This document shows, one piece after another, positions 13,962-20,561 of a stretch of DNA of 33,761 bases. How positions within the stretch are numbered: the stretch's first letter is position 1; each line of letters opens with the position of its first letter. Made by a program: the position numbers and the translations under genes. The notes below the pieces were generated by a model, which saw only the letters and a list, made by a program, of their open reading frames with translations, had not been told where the DNA came from and made no database searches. This DNA comes from a virus. The stretch lies in IMG/VR virus record IMGVR_UViG_3300006749_000051, positions 1 to 33,761 of that record; one strand, written 5' to 3'.

Positions 13962-14123
13962 ATGTCAGTATGGGAGTTAGAGGTACAGAGTAGATTTCGT
14001 ATAGGCCCTGCTGTCGGGTTCAGTATTTACTTGTCGGATACTGAGTATGATTACTCAGAGTTTATACTGTTCTTATTATTTATAAGTATCCATTTTAAAT
14101 GGGAAGAACCATGGACGGATTAA
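13962..14123 (+). CDS. small aromatic-rich hypothetical protein (53 aa)
   Basis: Starts MSVWELEVQSRFRIGPAVGF and ends FISIHFKWEEPWTD. The layout, a WELE start, a GF-x-Y centre and an aromatic tail, resembles tiny proteins I recall from other marine phages, all of unknown function. The ATG is 4 bp after a perfect -7 box. It overlaps the start of the 66-aa gene in another frame. Confidence 0.55.
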   Translation: MSVWELEVQSRFRIGPAVGFSIYLSDTEYDYSEFILFLLFISIHFKWEEPWTD

Positions 14124-14299
14124 AAGTAAAGAACGGTAGATTAATTAATGATCGCCCTGAACCTGTGATAGGTTTGTATGAGATGGCTCGTGCTAAGAAG
14201 GCGCGTAAGAGAGCTGATAAGGTTGCAATGATAGCTGAGGGTAATGCTGTTGGTGAAGCGATTGAAATGATGCGCTCATCTATGCCGAAAAGGAAGTAG
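14099..14299 (+). CDS. small basic hypothetical protein (66 aa)
   Basis: Begins MGRTMDGLKVKNGRLINDR; Arg/Lys-rich with a central helical ARAKKARKRADK. An ATG at 14099 overlaps the preceding gene by 25 bp; a second ATG at 14111 would overlap by 13 bp and cannot be excluded. A strong terminator follows 22 bp after the stop. Function unknown; the composition suggests nucleic-acid binding. Confidence 0.65.
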   Translation: MGRTMDGLKVKNGRLINDRPEPVIGLYEMARAKKARKRADKVAMIAEGNAVGEAIEMMRSSMPKRK

Positions 14300-14321
14300 A
14301 ATTTACATTGATTATAATTTG

Positions 14322-14346
14322 AGGGAGGTTTGTCCTCCCTTTTTTT
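14322..14346 (+). terminator. strong hairpin terminator
   Basis: AGGGAGG (14322-14328), loop TTTGT, CCTCCCT (14334-14340), then a run of T to 14346. It closes the two-gene transcript upstream of the GroEL operon. Confidence 0.85.
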
Positions 14347-14386
14347 GTGTTTAGTATTTTATATTTTTTCTATTACTATATACTAT

Positions 14387-14564
14387 TATGTTGATTTTCG
14401 ACATAACTATGTTAATAATATGTCAATAATATATACTTAACTAATTGATAATCAAAGCCATGACAAAAATGTCGATTTTAAACCTATTATAAAGAAATAA
14501 ATTTACACTAAATAATAGTAATATATATATATATAATAGAGAGATAATTTTCGACATTCGACAT
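14387..14564. promoter_or_regulatory. TATGTCGA-type repeat cluster upstream of groEL
   Basis: Elements seen: palindrome TATGTTGA-TTT-TCGACATA (14387-14405); tandem TATGTTAATAA/TATGTCAATAA (14408-14429); palindrome TTGATAATCAA (14445-14455); ATGTCGAT (14469-14476) facing TGACA (14461-14465); and tandem TCGACAT TCGACAT (14551-14564). The same vocabulary occurs at 4506-4563. Likely binding sites of one protein, either operators or origin iterons. Confidence 0.65.
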
Positions 14565-14577
14565 AAAGTAAATTAAC

Positions 14578-14608
14578 TTTCAATCCTATTCATTTTTTCT
14601 TACCTTTG
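14578..14608 (+). promoter_or_regulatory. Bacteroidetes-type promoter of the groEL operon
   Basis: A -7 box TACCTTTG (14601-14608) is preceded at 19 bp by TTTC (14578-14581), one base off the TTTG consensus. The ATG of groEL lies 21 bp downstream. The tandem TCGACAT repeat sits just upstream of the -33 box, so a regulator bound there could control it. Confidence 0.65.
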
Positions 14609-14629
14609 ACCAAATCAAATCCAATACAT

Positions 14630-16243
14630 ATGAATCCATCAGGTTACAATCCTAAAGACCTAATCTTCGATGACGTTGCCAGGGGCAAGTTGATAGCGGG
14701 GATAGAGAAAATCGCAAAAGCAGTAAAGAGTACACTCGGCCCTATGGGTCAGACTGTATTAGTTGAATCACCGGAGCATACCCATTCGGTTACAGTTACC
14801 AAGGACGGTGTGACTGTTGCCAAGAGTATTGACCTCTTAGATCCTGTCGAGAACCTTGCGGTTAGAATAATGAAGGATGCCGCGAAGAGTACAGCGAGTA
14901 GTGCTGGTGATGGCACGACCACAGCAATTGTGTTGGCAGAAGCGATAGCTACCCTTGGTCTAAATGAGGAGAGTCTTCGAGACTATGACAAGACTGAGGT
15001 GATACGTCACATTCAAAAGTGGACAGACGCTACCATCAAGCGATTAACTACAATGAGTAAAAAGTTAACAAAGTCTAAGATGCGAGACGTTGCTACAATC
15101 TCTGCGAACAATGACAAGGAGATAGGTGAATTGATAACTGACGCATATACTCAGGTTGGTGTTGATGGGATAGTTACTGTTGAGAAGTCAATGACTGAGG
15201 AGACATACTCTGAGGTTACCCATGGTATCAAGATAGACCGGGGGTATAGTTCAAACCTATTCGTCAACAATCAAAAGAAGGACGAGTGCATCATGGAGAA
15301 TGTATATGTGATGATGACCGATCATCCCATTGAGAACATACTACAGATTGAAGGTATACTGAAACCAATCGTTGAGAACCGAGCTGCATTACTAATCATT
15401 GGAAACTGCTCTCAGGGTGTCACCAATACCTTGGCTGCAAATGTGGTGAAGAACGGATTGAAATTTTGTAGCGTGATGCCACCACAGTTTGGGTACAAAT
15501 CTCATGAGCTGATGAGCGACATGGCGGTGGCACTAGGTGGGAAATATTTCCAGGAGGGTATGGGTGATGACCTCAGCCTTATGACCATCGATGACCTTGG
15601 TGTAGCATCAAAGGTGATAGTGGGTACAGACTCAACTGTCATCATCCGGGAATCTGAGAAGGACGATGCGGTGATAGATAGAGTAAAAGAGTTGGAGGTG
15701 CAATACACCAACACCACTACTCCCAACGAGAAGAAATTTATCAAGGAGCGTATTGCCTGTTTGAATGGTGGGATAGGTGTGATATATGTTGGGGGTAACT
15801 CTGACGTAGAGCAAAAAGAAAAATTTGACCGCATCGATGATGCGGTGTGTGCTGTTAGATCAGCACAAGAAGAGGGGATTGTTGCCGGGGGAGGCTTGGC
15901 ACTATTTGAGTGTTCCGAACATTTAGCTTCAGCACTTCCTACATTCTCAGGAGCAGAGTCTCAGGCGATGGAGATATTAATGGAGGCGTATCAAGCACCC
16001 TTACGTCAGATATTAGAGAACGCTGGCAAAGACCCCAACGAGGTGATAAGCTATATCATCTACAAAGACTCCAACACAGGATACAATTTAAAGACTGGTG
16101 AGTATGGCGATATGTTCAAGATGGGCGTTGTCGATCCATTGAAGGTTACAAAGAACGCATTAAAAAATGCGGTGAGTGTTGCCACCACAATCCTAAGTAC
16201 TAATGCCATTGTGACGATGGCCCGATCATACGAGACGAAATGA
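14630..16243 (+). CDS. groEL: phage-encoded GroEL chaperonin (Hsp60)
   Basis: 537 aa from the ATG at 14630. A TTG eight codons upstream is in frame but lies inside the -7 promoter box, so it is rejected. Equatorial signatures are intact: KSTLGPMG (33-40), KDGVTVAK (58-65), and the ATP-binding GDGTTT (93-98). The catalytic Asp near 404 lies in RIDDAVCAVRSA, followed by EEGIVAGGG. The apical domain is divergent (FVNNQKKDE) and the C-terminus ends SYETK, with no GGM tail. It should form ATP-driven folding chambers, probably tuned to a phage protein such as the capsid. A phage GroES lies downstream. Confidence 0.96.
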   Translation: MNPSGYNPKDLIFDDVARGKLIAGIEKIAKAVKSTLGPMGQTVLVESPEHTHSVTVTKDGVTVAKSIDLLDPVENLAVRIMKDAAKSTASSAGDGTTTAIVLAEAIATLGLNEESLRDYDKTEVIRHIQKWTDATIKRLTTMSKKLTKSKMRDVATISANNDKEIGELITDAYTQVGVDGIVTVEKSMTEETYSEVTHGIKIDRGYSSNLFVNNQKKDECIMENVYVMMTDHPIENILQIEGILKPIVENRAALLIIGNCSQGVTNTLAANVVKNGLKFCSVMPPQFGYKSHELMSDMAVALGGKYFQEGMGDDLSLMTIDDLGVASKVIVGTDSTVIIRESEKDDAVIDRVKELEVQYTNTTTPNEKKFIKERIACLNGGIGVIYVGGNSDVEQKEKFDRIDDAVCAVRSAQEEGIVAGGGLALFECSEHLASALPTFSGAESQAMEILMEAYQAPLRQILENAGKDPNEVISYIIYKDSNTGYNLKTGEYGDMFKMGVVDPLKVTKNALKNAVSVATTILSTNAIVTMARSYETK

Positions 16244-16344
16244 GTGAGGCAATGATAATTGCATTGATGGAGAAGTATCCCAACGATGCAGACCTAGGCA
16301 AGGAGATACGAAAGATAGCAATCAAACTTAAAAAAATAAAATGA
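16240..16344 (+). CDS. very small hypothetical protein (34 aa)
   Basis: Starts MSEAMIIALMEKYPNDADLG, ending in a Lys-rich helix. Its ATG overlaps the groEL stop (ATGA) and its stop overlaps the next ATG (ATGA). This coupling on both sides supports a real gene or a coupling peptide. It resembles a short two-helix unit; function unknown. Confidence 0.6.
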   Translation: MSEAMIIALMEKYPNDADLGKEIRKIAIKLKKIK

Positions 16345-16601
16345 GCAAAGTACTTGAAGGAATAATAGAGCATTATGCGGAAGAGACATTTTTAAAGGCT
16401 GACGGGTTTGACGATGCTGTGATTGGTGTTGAAGAGCCTTCACTACGACTAATATATTCGGTAGGCAAATGCATAGAGATTCTTATTACTGAGGAGGACA
16501 TGGAACTGGAGGATGCCCTTGAGCATTTTAGTTACAATGTGTCTGGCGCATATGTTGGAGAGAAGACTCCAATCTGGTCACAAGATATGTTCTTATTATA
16601 A
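16341..16601 (+). CDS. conserved hypothetical phage protein (86 aa)
   Basis: The pattern FDDAVIGVEEPSLRLIYSVGK, then EDALEHFSYNVSGAYVGEKTPIW, is one I recall from many unrelated phages, all without known function. It is acidic and globular. It lies inside the chaperonin operon with a 4-bp overlap upstream, and the next start follows immediately after its stop. Confidence 0.8.
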   Translation: MSKVLEGIIEHYAEETFLKADGFDDAVIGVEEPSLRLIYSVGKCIEILITEEDMELEDALEHFSYNVSGAYVGEKTPIWSQDMFLL

Positions 16602-17048
16602 ATGAGTAGTCTGTACATTGTTCCTATAAAGCAAAGAGAAGCTAAAGATTTTATAAACAAAAATCACCGCCATCATAAAGCACCTGTTGGAAGCATATTT
16701 CAAATTGCAGTTGCTAAAGATAAAAACATTGTTGGTGTAGCTATGGTTGGAAGACCTGTCTCTAGAAATCTAGACAACGGTTGGACGTTAGAAGTAAATA
16801 GACTTTGTACTGATGGAACAAGAAATGCATGTTCAATGTTGTACAGTGCTAGCTGGAGAGTTGCAAAAAACTTAGGATACAAAAAACTAATAACATATAT
16901 TTTAAAATCTGAGTCAGGTGTCAGTCTTAAAGCATCAGGATGGAAACTTATCGGTGAAGCAGGAGGTGGGAGCTGGAATAAAAAATCTAGACCCAGAGTT
17001 GATAAACATTCCACTCAGTTAAAATTAAAATTTGAAAAATCAATTTGA
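16602..17048 (+). CDS. GNAT-like XF1762-type protein
   Basis: 148 aa. The string VGVAMVGRPVSRNLD, then LEVNRLCTDGTRNACSMLY and WRVAKNLGYKKLITYIL, then SGVSLKASGWKLIGEAGGGSW, matches the XF1762-type family of phage and plasmid proteins with an acetyltransferase-like (GNAT) fold. The substrate is unknown; distant resemblance to the Mu Mom DNA-modifying GNAT fold is possible but is inference. It lies between GroEL and GroES genes and looks more A-rich than its neighbours, which suggests a later insertion. Confidence 0.82.
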   Translation: MSSLYIVPIKQREAKDFINKNHRHHKAPVGSIFQIAVAKDKNIVGVAMVGRPVSRNLDNGWTLEVNRLCTDGTRNACSMLYSASWRVAKNLGYKKLITYILKSESGVSLKASGWKLIGEAGGGSWNKKSRPRVDKHSTQLKLKFEKSI

Positions 17049-17049
17049 C

Positions 17050-17307
17050 ATGAAAGCAATAAACAAATACCTAATCATAGATCCGATAACTGAGGAGATG
17101 AAAACAGAGTCAGGGTTATTGATGACCTCTACTGACACGAAGCAGATTCGATACAAGAAGGCAAAGGTAGTGTCACCTGGTAGCGAGGTGAATGTAATCA
17201 AGGAGGGCGATGTAGTATACTACGATGGTCATGCTGGTCACACGATGCTATTGAACGAGCATCCATACACCATCATTCAGGAGCGTGACGTTGTTGTTGT
17301 CGAATAG
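17050..17307 (+). CDS. groES: phage-encoded GroES co-chaperonin
   Basis: 85 aa from the ATG at 17050; an earlier TTG would overlap the previous gene more. The GroES layout is clear: KYLIIDPI (6-13), a mobile loop with SGLLM (21-25) in place of the bacterial GGIVL, VVSPGSEV (40-47), KEGDVVYYDGHAG (51-63), then IIQERDVVVVE at the end. It is shorter than bacterial GroES (about 95 aa), like T4 gp31-class co-chaperonins in being phage-specific. It should cap the phage GroEL ring or the host's. Its end overlaps a convergent minus-strand gene by 35 bp. Confidence 0.92.
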   Translation: MKAINKYLIIDPITEEMKTESGLLMTSTDTKQIRYKKAKVVSPGSEVNVIKEGDVVYYDGHAGHTMLLNEHPYTIIQERDVVVVE

Positions 17308-17746
17308 ATGCATTAATCTTCATAATATATTCCCGGTAGGCTCTATCATTATATCCAGCGTTTGATTTAAACATCGGCACATTTTCTGAGAACTCTTTAC
17401 CATTGAGTTTGTCATAAACATTTGACACCATACGTTTACCTTTGAACGACAATTCATATAGTGCCTTTTCATTGTGCGTATGGTTTCTCCACTTGACAAT
17501 CCAATCTCTAGAGAGTAGTGACTTGAATCTATTCTTATTCCAACCTACAAGTTTATTGAACTCATCGAACTGATCCTTATTAAATATTCCTTCGCTATAA
17601 AGAAAGAGCATCATATCTAGTTCACCTAATGTAATGTCATACTTATTGCGAGTCCAATACTTCACGACTCGCCAATACTTCATATAATCTCTAGGGGGTT
17701 CAGTTCTATCGTAGTTTTTTCTACGTCTTGTTTTATACTTAGCCAT
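17273..17746 (-). CDS. putative winged-helix regulator, opposite strand
   Basis: 157 aa, the only minus-strand gene in the right arm. The basic N-terminus (KYKTRRRKNYDRT) precedes a helical core (ITLGELDMMLFLYSEGIFNKDQFDEF) and NKNRFKSLLSRDWIVKW, then YELSFKGKRMVSNVYDKL. This resembles MarR-like winged helices with a wing near residue 105. The gene's 3' end overlaps groES convergently and its 5' end faces the first basic-protein gene, with head-to-head -7 boxes between. It may switch early to late transcription, an inference. Confidence 0.7.
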   Translation of the reverse strand: MAKYKTRRRKNYDRTEPPRDYMKYWRVVKYWTRNKYDITLGELDMMLFLYSEGIFNKDQFDEFNKLVGWNKNRFKSLLSRDWIVKWRNHTHNEKALYELSFKGKRMVSNVYDKLNGKEFSENVPMFKSNAGYNDRAYREYIMKINASIRQQQRHAPE

Positions 17747-17761
17747 TAAATTTTATTTTAC

Positions 17762-17780
17762 TAAATTTGTAACAAAGATA
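17762..17780. promoter_or_regulatory. head-to-head -7 boxes between regulator and basic-protein array
   Basis: TAAATTTG (17762-17769, plus) and TATCTTTG (17780-17773, minus) both match TAnnTTTG and are separated by 3 bp, forming an interrupted palindrome. The start sites would cross, so use of one promoter would block the other. The regulator could also bind the palindrome. No TTTG -33 box is clear for either. Confidence 0.55.
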
Positions 17781-17786
17781 GTTAAT

Positions 17787-17951
17787 ATGGCTAAGAGTGG
17801 TAGAGTAAAGAAAAAAGGCAATAAGATTTGTCCTGCAGGAATTGCTTGGGCCAAGAGAACCTTTGACACCTATCCATCAGCATATGCTAATATGGCTGCA
17901 AGTAAATATTGCAAAGACCCAAATTACGCGAAGGGGGCAAAAAAGAAATAA
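17787..17951 (+). CDS. small basic phage protein, YPSAYAN type (54 aa)
   Basis: Begins MAKSGRVKKKGNKICPAGIA and contains RTFDTYPSAYANMAASKYC. The YPSAYAN box is one I recall from many small marine phage proteins. Lys-rich with two Cys. First gene of the basic-protein array, 17 bp after a -7 box. Likely DNA-binding or virion-associated, not proven. Confidence 0.75.
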   Translation: MAKSGRVKKKGNKICPAGIAWAKRTFDTYPSAYANMAASKYCKDPNYAKGAKKK

Positions 17952-17953
17952 AA

Positions 17954-18082
17954 ATGGACGCAAAGAAACTAAAAACAATTTCAGCAGAGCTAAAGAAGGC
18001 ATCTGCAATGCACAAAGGTCAGGCTGCAAAGATTGACAAAATGCTAAAATCTATGCACAGTAAATCTAAAAAGAAGAAATGA
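17954..18082 (+). CDS. very small basic protein (42 aa)
   Basis: MDAKKLKTISAELKKASAMH start, ending KSKSKKKK-like; an amphipathic Lys-rich helix. Starts 2 bp after the previous stop and overlaps the next gene by 4 bp (ATGA). Member of the basic-protein array; function unknown. Confidence 0.6.
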   Translation: MDAKKLKTISAELKKASAMHKGQAAKIDKMLKSMHSKSKKKK

Positions 18083-18240
18083 GCAAGATGGGAAGAGGCA
18101 ACCGACCTAGAAAAGGAAACGGTAAGAAGAATAATAACCTAGGAATGCAAAGTGTTATACATGGATTGGATAATAATCCAAAAGTAACAGCGGCAGATCC
18201 TAAGGCAAAGTTTATCGCAAACAAAAATAAAAACAACTAA
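18079..18240 (+). CDS. small basic protein (53 aa)
   Basis: MSKMGRGNRPRKGNGKKNNN start; Gly/Asn/Lys-rich, probably disordered at the N-terminus and helical in the middle (LGMQSVIHGLD). The ATG overlaps the stop of the preceding gene (ATGA). Member of the basic-protein array. Confidence 0.6.
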   Translation: MSKMGRGNRPRKGNGKKNNNLGMQSVIHGLDNNPKVTAADPKAKFIANKNKNN

Positions 18241-18242
18241 TT

Positions 18243-18401
18243 ATGCCAACAGTAAAGGTAAAAGGTAAAGGTAAAAGAGTATTCCCATACAATGCGGTGG
18301 GAAAAGCTCAAGCACATGAATATGCAAAAATGCATGGTGGTACTAAAAAAAATAATCCAGGTTACGGCATGGAGAAAAAAACTAAGTCTACTGGCTATTA
18401 A
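18243..18401 (+). CDS. small basic protein (52 aa)
   Basis: MPTVKVKGKGKRVFPYNAVG start, then KAQAHEYAKMHGG. The FPYNAxGxAQAxxYAK pattern resembles small phage proteins with an 'FPYTA..G...A..YAK' core that I recall from marine phages. The stop shares a base with the next ATG (TAATG). Confidence 0.68.
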   Translation: MPTVKVKGKGKRVFPYNAVGKAQAHEYAKMHGGTKKNNPGYGMEKKTKSTGY

Positions 18402-18652
18402 TGGGCGAGTTAAAAAAGTGGCGTGATCAGAAGTGGGTTCGTATAGGAACTGACGGATCAATCAAGGGTGCTTGCGGTACAAGCAAGAATAAAAAGAACC
18501 CTGATAGATGCTTGCCATTAAAGAAGGCTCAGAGTATGACCAAGGCAGAGCGTGCGGCTACAGCTAAACGTAAAAAGAGATTTGGTCGTAAAGGTCAGCA
18601 GGTGGTGTCCAATACCCCTGCAGGCAAGGTCACAAAACAATACACCAGGTAA
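18401..18652 (+). CDS. basic phage protein resembling DUF5872/DUF6321 (83 aa)
   Basis: Contains LKKWRDQKWVRIGTDGSIKG, then CGTSKNKKNPDRCLPLKKAQSM and KAERAATAKRKKRF. This KW-x-x-V...G.CG.S....PRC.P..KA pattern resembles the small Cys/Lys families DUF5872/DUF6321 found in phages and large viruses; the family name is from memory. Two Cys may bind metal. TAATG overlap with both neighbours shows tight coupling. Confidence 0.75.
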   Translation: MGELKKWRDQKWVRIGTDGSIKGACGTSKNKKNPDRCLPLKKAQSMTKAERAATAKRKKRFGRKGQQVVSNTPAGKVTKQYTR

Positions 18653-18942
18653 TGGCTGATAAAAGTAGAATGAAGTGCAACAGGGTTGTCTCATCAGACA
18701 GACCCGGTAAGAAAAGAATGGTGAAAGCCTGTGAGGGTGGCAAGGAGAAACTTATTCACTTTGGTGCAAAAGGCTATGGTCACAACTATTCTGCTGCAGC
18801 TCGCAAATCATTCAAGGCACGCCACAAATGTGGCACTGCAAAATCAAAGCTCACTGCACGCTACTGGGCGTGTAAGAATCTATGGGCAGGGAAAGGTGGA
18901 AGCACTAAGTCATCACCAAAAAATCGTCAAGGAAAATATTAG
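18652..18942 (+). CDS. basic Cys-containing phage protein (96 aa)
   Basis: Contains KKRMVKACEGGKEKLIHFGAKG, abbreviated KACxGGKEKxIHFG, then AARKSFKARHKC and LTARYWACKNLWAGKG. This motif set recurs in small phage proteins I recall from marine and enteric phages, of unknown function. Strongly basic with four Cys (8-10, 27, 64, 80 region), a possible zinc site. TAATG-coupled to the 83-aa gene. Confidence 0.75.
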   Translation: MADKSRMKCNRVVSSDRPGKKRMVKACEGGKEKLIHFGAKGYGHNYSAAARKSFKARHKCGTAKSKLTARYWACKNLWAGKGGSTKSSPKNRQGKY

Positions 18943-18950
18943 TATATTTG
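18943..18950 (+). promoter_or_regulatory. possible -7 box TATATTTG
   Basis: A full match to TAnnTTTG, 16 bp upstream of the 259-aa gene. No TTTG at the right distance, so tentative. Confidence 0.4.
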
Positions 18951-18966
18951 TAAAAACATTTTAACA

Positions 18967-19746
18967 ATGGCATATAAAAGAGATTTATCTAAACCGTTAT
19001 CCCCTACCTTTGGTGACGACAAACCTAAAAAAAAGGTTAAGAGAAAGACAAAGGAGGTTGTAAACGTAAGAAAGCCTAAAAAGGACAGCTTTTCTATTAC
19101 ACAAAAAGGTGTTAAAAAAACTATTAAAAGAAAAGATGGTTCTGTAAAGAGAACTGTTTCTAAAACAAGGGGTAATTTAGGGGTGACACCTTCAACCGGT
19201 AAAGAGAATCAAAAAGTTCGAATCAATGACAAGATGGTTAGTGGGATACTGCCTGTCACCACTAAAGAAAAGAAAAAATACAAAAAGGACGGAACACTTA
19301 AAAAGTCTAAACGTACAGATAAAGAAGGAAGTGATTTCTATGACACTAAAACAACAACTAAAGTAAATAGAAAAGGTGATACTTCAAAAAAAGTTGTAAA
19401 GTCTAAAAGGCTTAAAAGTACAGGGACTGTTAGAAGTCAAATGGCGGCTGATAGACTGTCGGATAAATTAAAAAGAAAAGAACAAAGACCTGCGGTAAAA
19501 GCGAAAGCAAAAGCAGCACGAGCTGTAAATAAGTCTAAGCGGCAATCAGAAAGAACAAAATCAAAAGCAACGGCATCTCTTCAGAAGGCAGCAAGAAAGG
19601 CAGATAGATTGCAAAGAAAGGCAGATAGACCTGTAAAAAAAGCAGCAAGAAAAACAGATAGATTGGCTGATAAAAAGAAAAGAGTAGCAGCAAGAAAAGC
19701 TGCACCTAAAAAAAGAAGAGTAGTAACAAGAACAAAAAACAAATAA
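18967..19746 (+). CDS. long, extremely basic low-complexity protein (259 aa)
   Basis: The N-terminus AYKRDLSKPLSPTFGDD is shared in part with the proteins starting at 20072 and 20562. The rest is nearly all Lys, Arg, Ala, Ser and Thr, e.g. KKKVKRKTK and, from about residue 165, an Ala/Lys/Arg-rich helical region with repeats of ARKADRL, QRKADRP and ARKTDRL type. There is no catalytic motif. Composition resembles histone-H1-like or protamine-like tails. A role in condensing DNA, as an internal virion or host nucleoid-binding protein, is inferred. Confidence 0.8.
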   Translation: MAYKRDLSKPLSPTFGDDKPKKKVKRKTKEVVNVRKPKKDSFSITQKGVKKTIKRKDGSVKRTVSKTRGNLGVTPSTGKENQKVRINDKMVSGILPVTTKEKKKYKKDGTLKKSKRTDKEGSDFYDTKTTTKVNRKGDTSKKVVKSKRLKSTGTVRSQMAADRLSDKLKRKEQRPAVKAKAKAARAVNKSKRQSERTKSKATASLQKAARKADRLQRKADRPVKKAARKTDRLADKKKRVAARKAAPKKRRVVTRTKNK

Positions 19747-19749
19747 ACT

Positions 19750-19962
19750 ATGCAAGGGTATAACGCAAGACTCGATGAGTCATTAGGAGCAAAGAACGGA
19801 AAGAAGTCTCAGTCAATGAAGTCTCGTAGAGATGAGTCTAAGTCAATGTCTAAAAAAGATTACGGTCACGCTTACGGTGGAGATCACTCAATGTCTTATG
19901 AGCAGAAATGCATTCGTGATGGAAAAGTAAAAGAACATTTAAGCAAGCTTATTCGTAAGTAA
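19750..19962 (+). CDS. small basic protein (70 aa)
   Basis: MQGYNARLDESLGAKNGKKS start, then SRRDESKSMSKKDYGHAYGG and CIRDGKVKEHLSKLIRK. Similar KDYGHAYGGDHS-type segments are known to me from other phage small proteins, without function. Coupled by TAATG to the next 35-aa gene. Confidence 0.68.
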   Translation: MQGYNARLDESLGAKNGKKSQSMKSRRDESKSMSKKDYGHAYGGDHSMSYEQKCIRDGKVKEHLSKLIRK

Positions 19963-20069
19963 TGGGGAAGGCTTTAGTATGGTTAGGAAATAAAATCATT
20001 TCCTTTGGATTGAAATGTAAGAAGACTTGGAATAAGTTCCTTAGCAAGTTAATGTTTAAAAATGTATAG
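19962..20069 (+). CDS. cationic amphipathic peptide (35 aa)
   Basis: Starts MGKALVWLGNKIISFGLKC, followed by a Trp/Phe/Lys-rich helix (KKTWNKFLSKLMFKN). Nine Lys and no acidic residues, with a hydrophobic face of Leu, Ile, Val, Trp and Phe. It looks like an antimicrobial peptide or membrane-binding helix. TAATG overlap upstream and a 2-bp gap downstream support it as a gene. Confidence 0.6.
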   Translation: MGKALVWLGNKIISFGLKCKKTWNKFLSKLMFKNV

Positions 20070-20071
20070 CA

Positions 20072-20350
20072 ATGGCACACAACAGGGATTTTCCATTAGC
20101 ACCTACCTTTGGTGATGATAAGAAAAAGAAGAAAAAAAAGAACGGTAAAAAAGTATATGGGATAACTCCAGGCATGAGTGCTGAGGAAAAAAGAAACTAT
20201 CTTAAAAAGTTAAGTGGTTATAAAAAACAAAGAGCTAAAATAAATTATACCTCTTCTCCAATTGGTTCAGGAATGAAGCGAGGAGTTATTAAAAAAAATA
20301 ATCCAAATAAACGAGATAGAGGATGGGGAGGCGCGGGAGCTTCTTGGTAA
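20072..20350 (+). CDS. basic protein with PTFGDD N-terminus (92 aa)
   Basis: Begins MAHNRDFPLAPTFGDDKKKK, matching the RDL/F..PLxPTFGDD opening of the 259-aa protein and, in part, of the 85-aa protein, so they are probably paralogues or share a sorting signal. The rest is Lys-rich with YGITPGMSAEEKRNYLKKL and a Gly-rich C-terminus WGGAGASW. Function unknown; virion or DNA association is inferred. Confidence 0.72.
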   Translation: MAHNRDFPLAPTFGDDKKKKKKKNGKKVYGITPGMSAEEKRNYLKKLSGYKKQRAKINYTSSPIGSGMKRGVIKKNNPNKRDRGWGGAGASW

Positions 20351-20368
20351 ATTATAAAACAAATAGCA

Positions 20369-20557
20369 ATGGCATACAAGCAGAAGCAAACATTTAGTCA
20401 GCCTAGTAGAGGTTTAGGTGACAGCATTGAAAAGTTTACCAAGGCCACAGGTATTAAAAAAATTGTAAATAAAGTTTCTCAAGCATTAGGAGTTGAAGAC
20501 TGTGGGTGTGACGAGCGTAGAGATTCTTTGAATAGAGTATTTCCTTTTAAAAAATAA
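20369..20557 (+). CDS. small basic protein (62 aa)
   Basis: MAYKQKQTFSQPSRGLGDSI start; a KFTKATGIKKIVNKVSQALG helix, then DCGCDERRDSLNRVFPF. The C-terminal CxC-DERRDxLNxxFPF pattern occurs in other Bacteroidetes phage small proteins as I recall. A CGC pair may bind metal. Confidence 0.7.
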   Translation: MAYKQKQTFSQPSRGLGDSIEKFTKATGIKKIVNKVSQALGVEDCGCDERRDSLNRVFPFKK

Positions 20558-20561
20558 AAAA

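Larger units (their letters stand above)
14347..14629. other. AT-rich intergenic region upstream of groEL
   Basis: This non-coding stretch, within a gap of about 330 bp, is very AT-rich, includes an (AT)n run near 14521-14536, and contains the TATGTCGA-type repeat cluster and the groEL promoter described separately. No frame is convincing. Confidence 0.7.

Noticed and set aside
14521-14536. AT dinucleotide run
   Set aside because: Simple repeat in an AT-rich gap; no function can be argued from it alone.
14606-14629. TTG start for GroEL eight codons upstream
   Set aside because: It lies inside the -7 promoter box; the ATG at 14630 gives a normal GroEL N-terminus.
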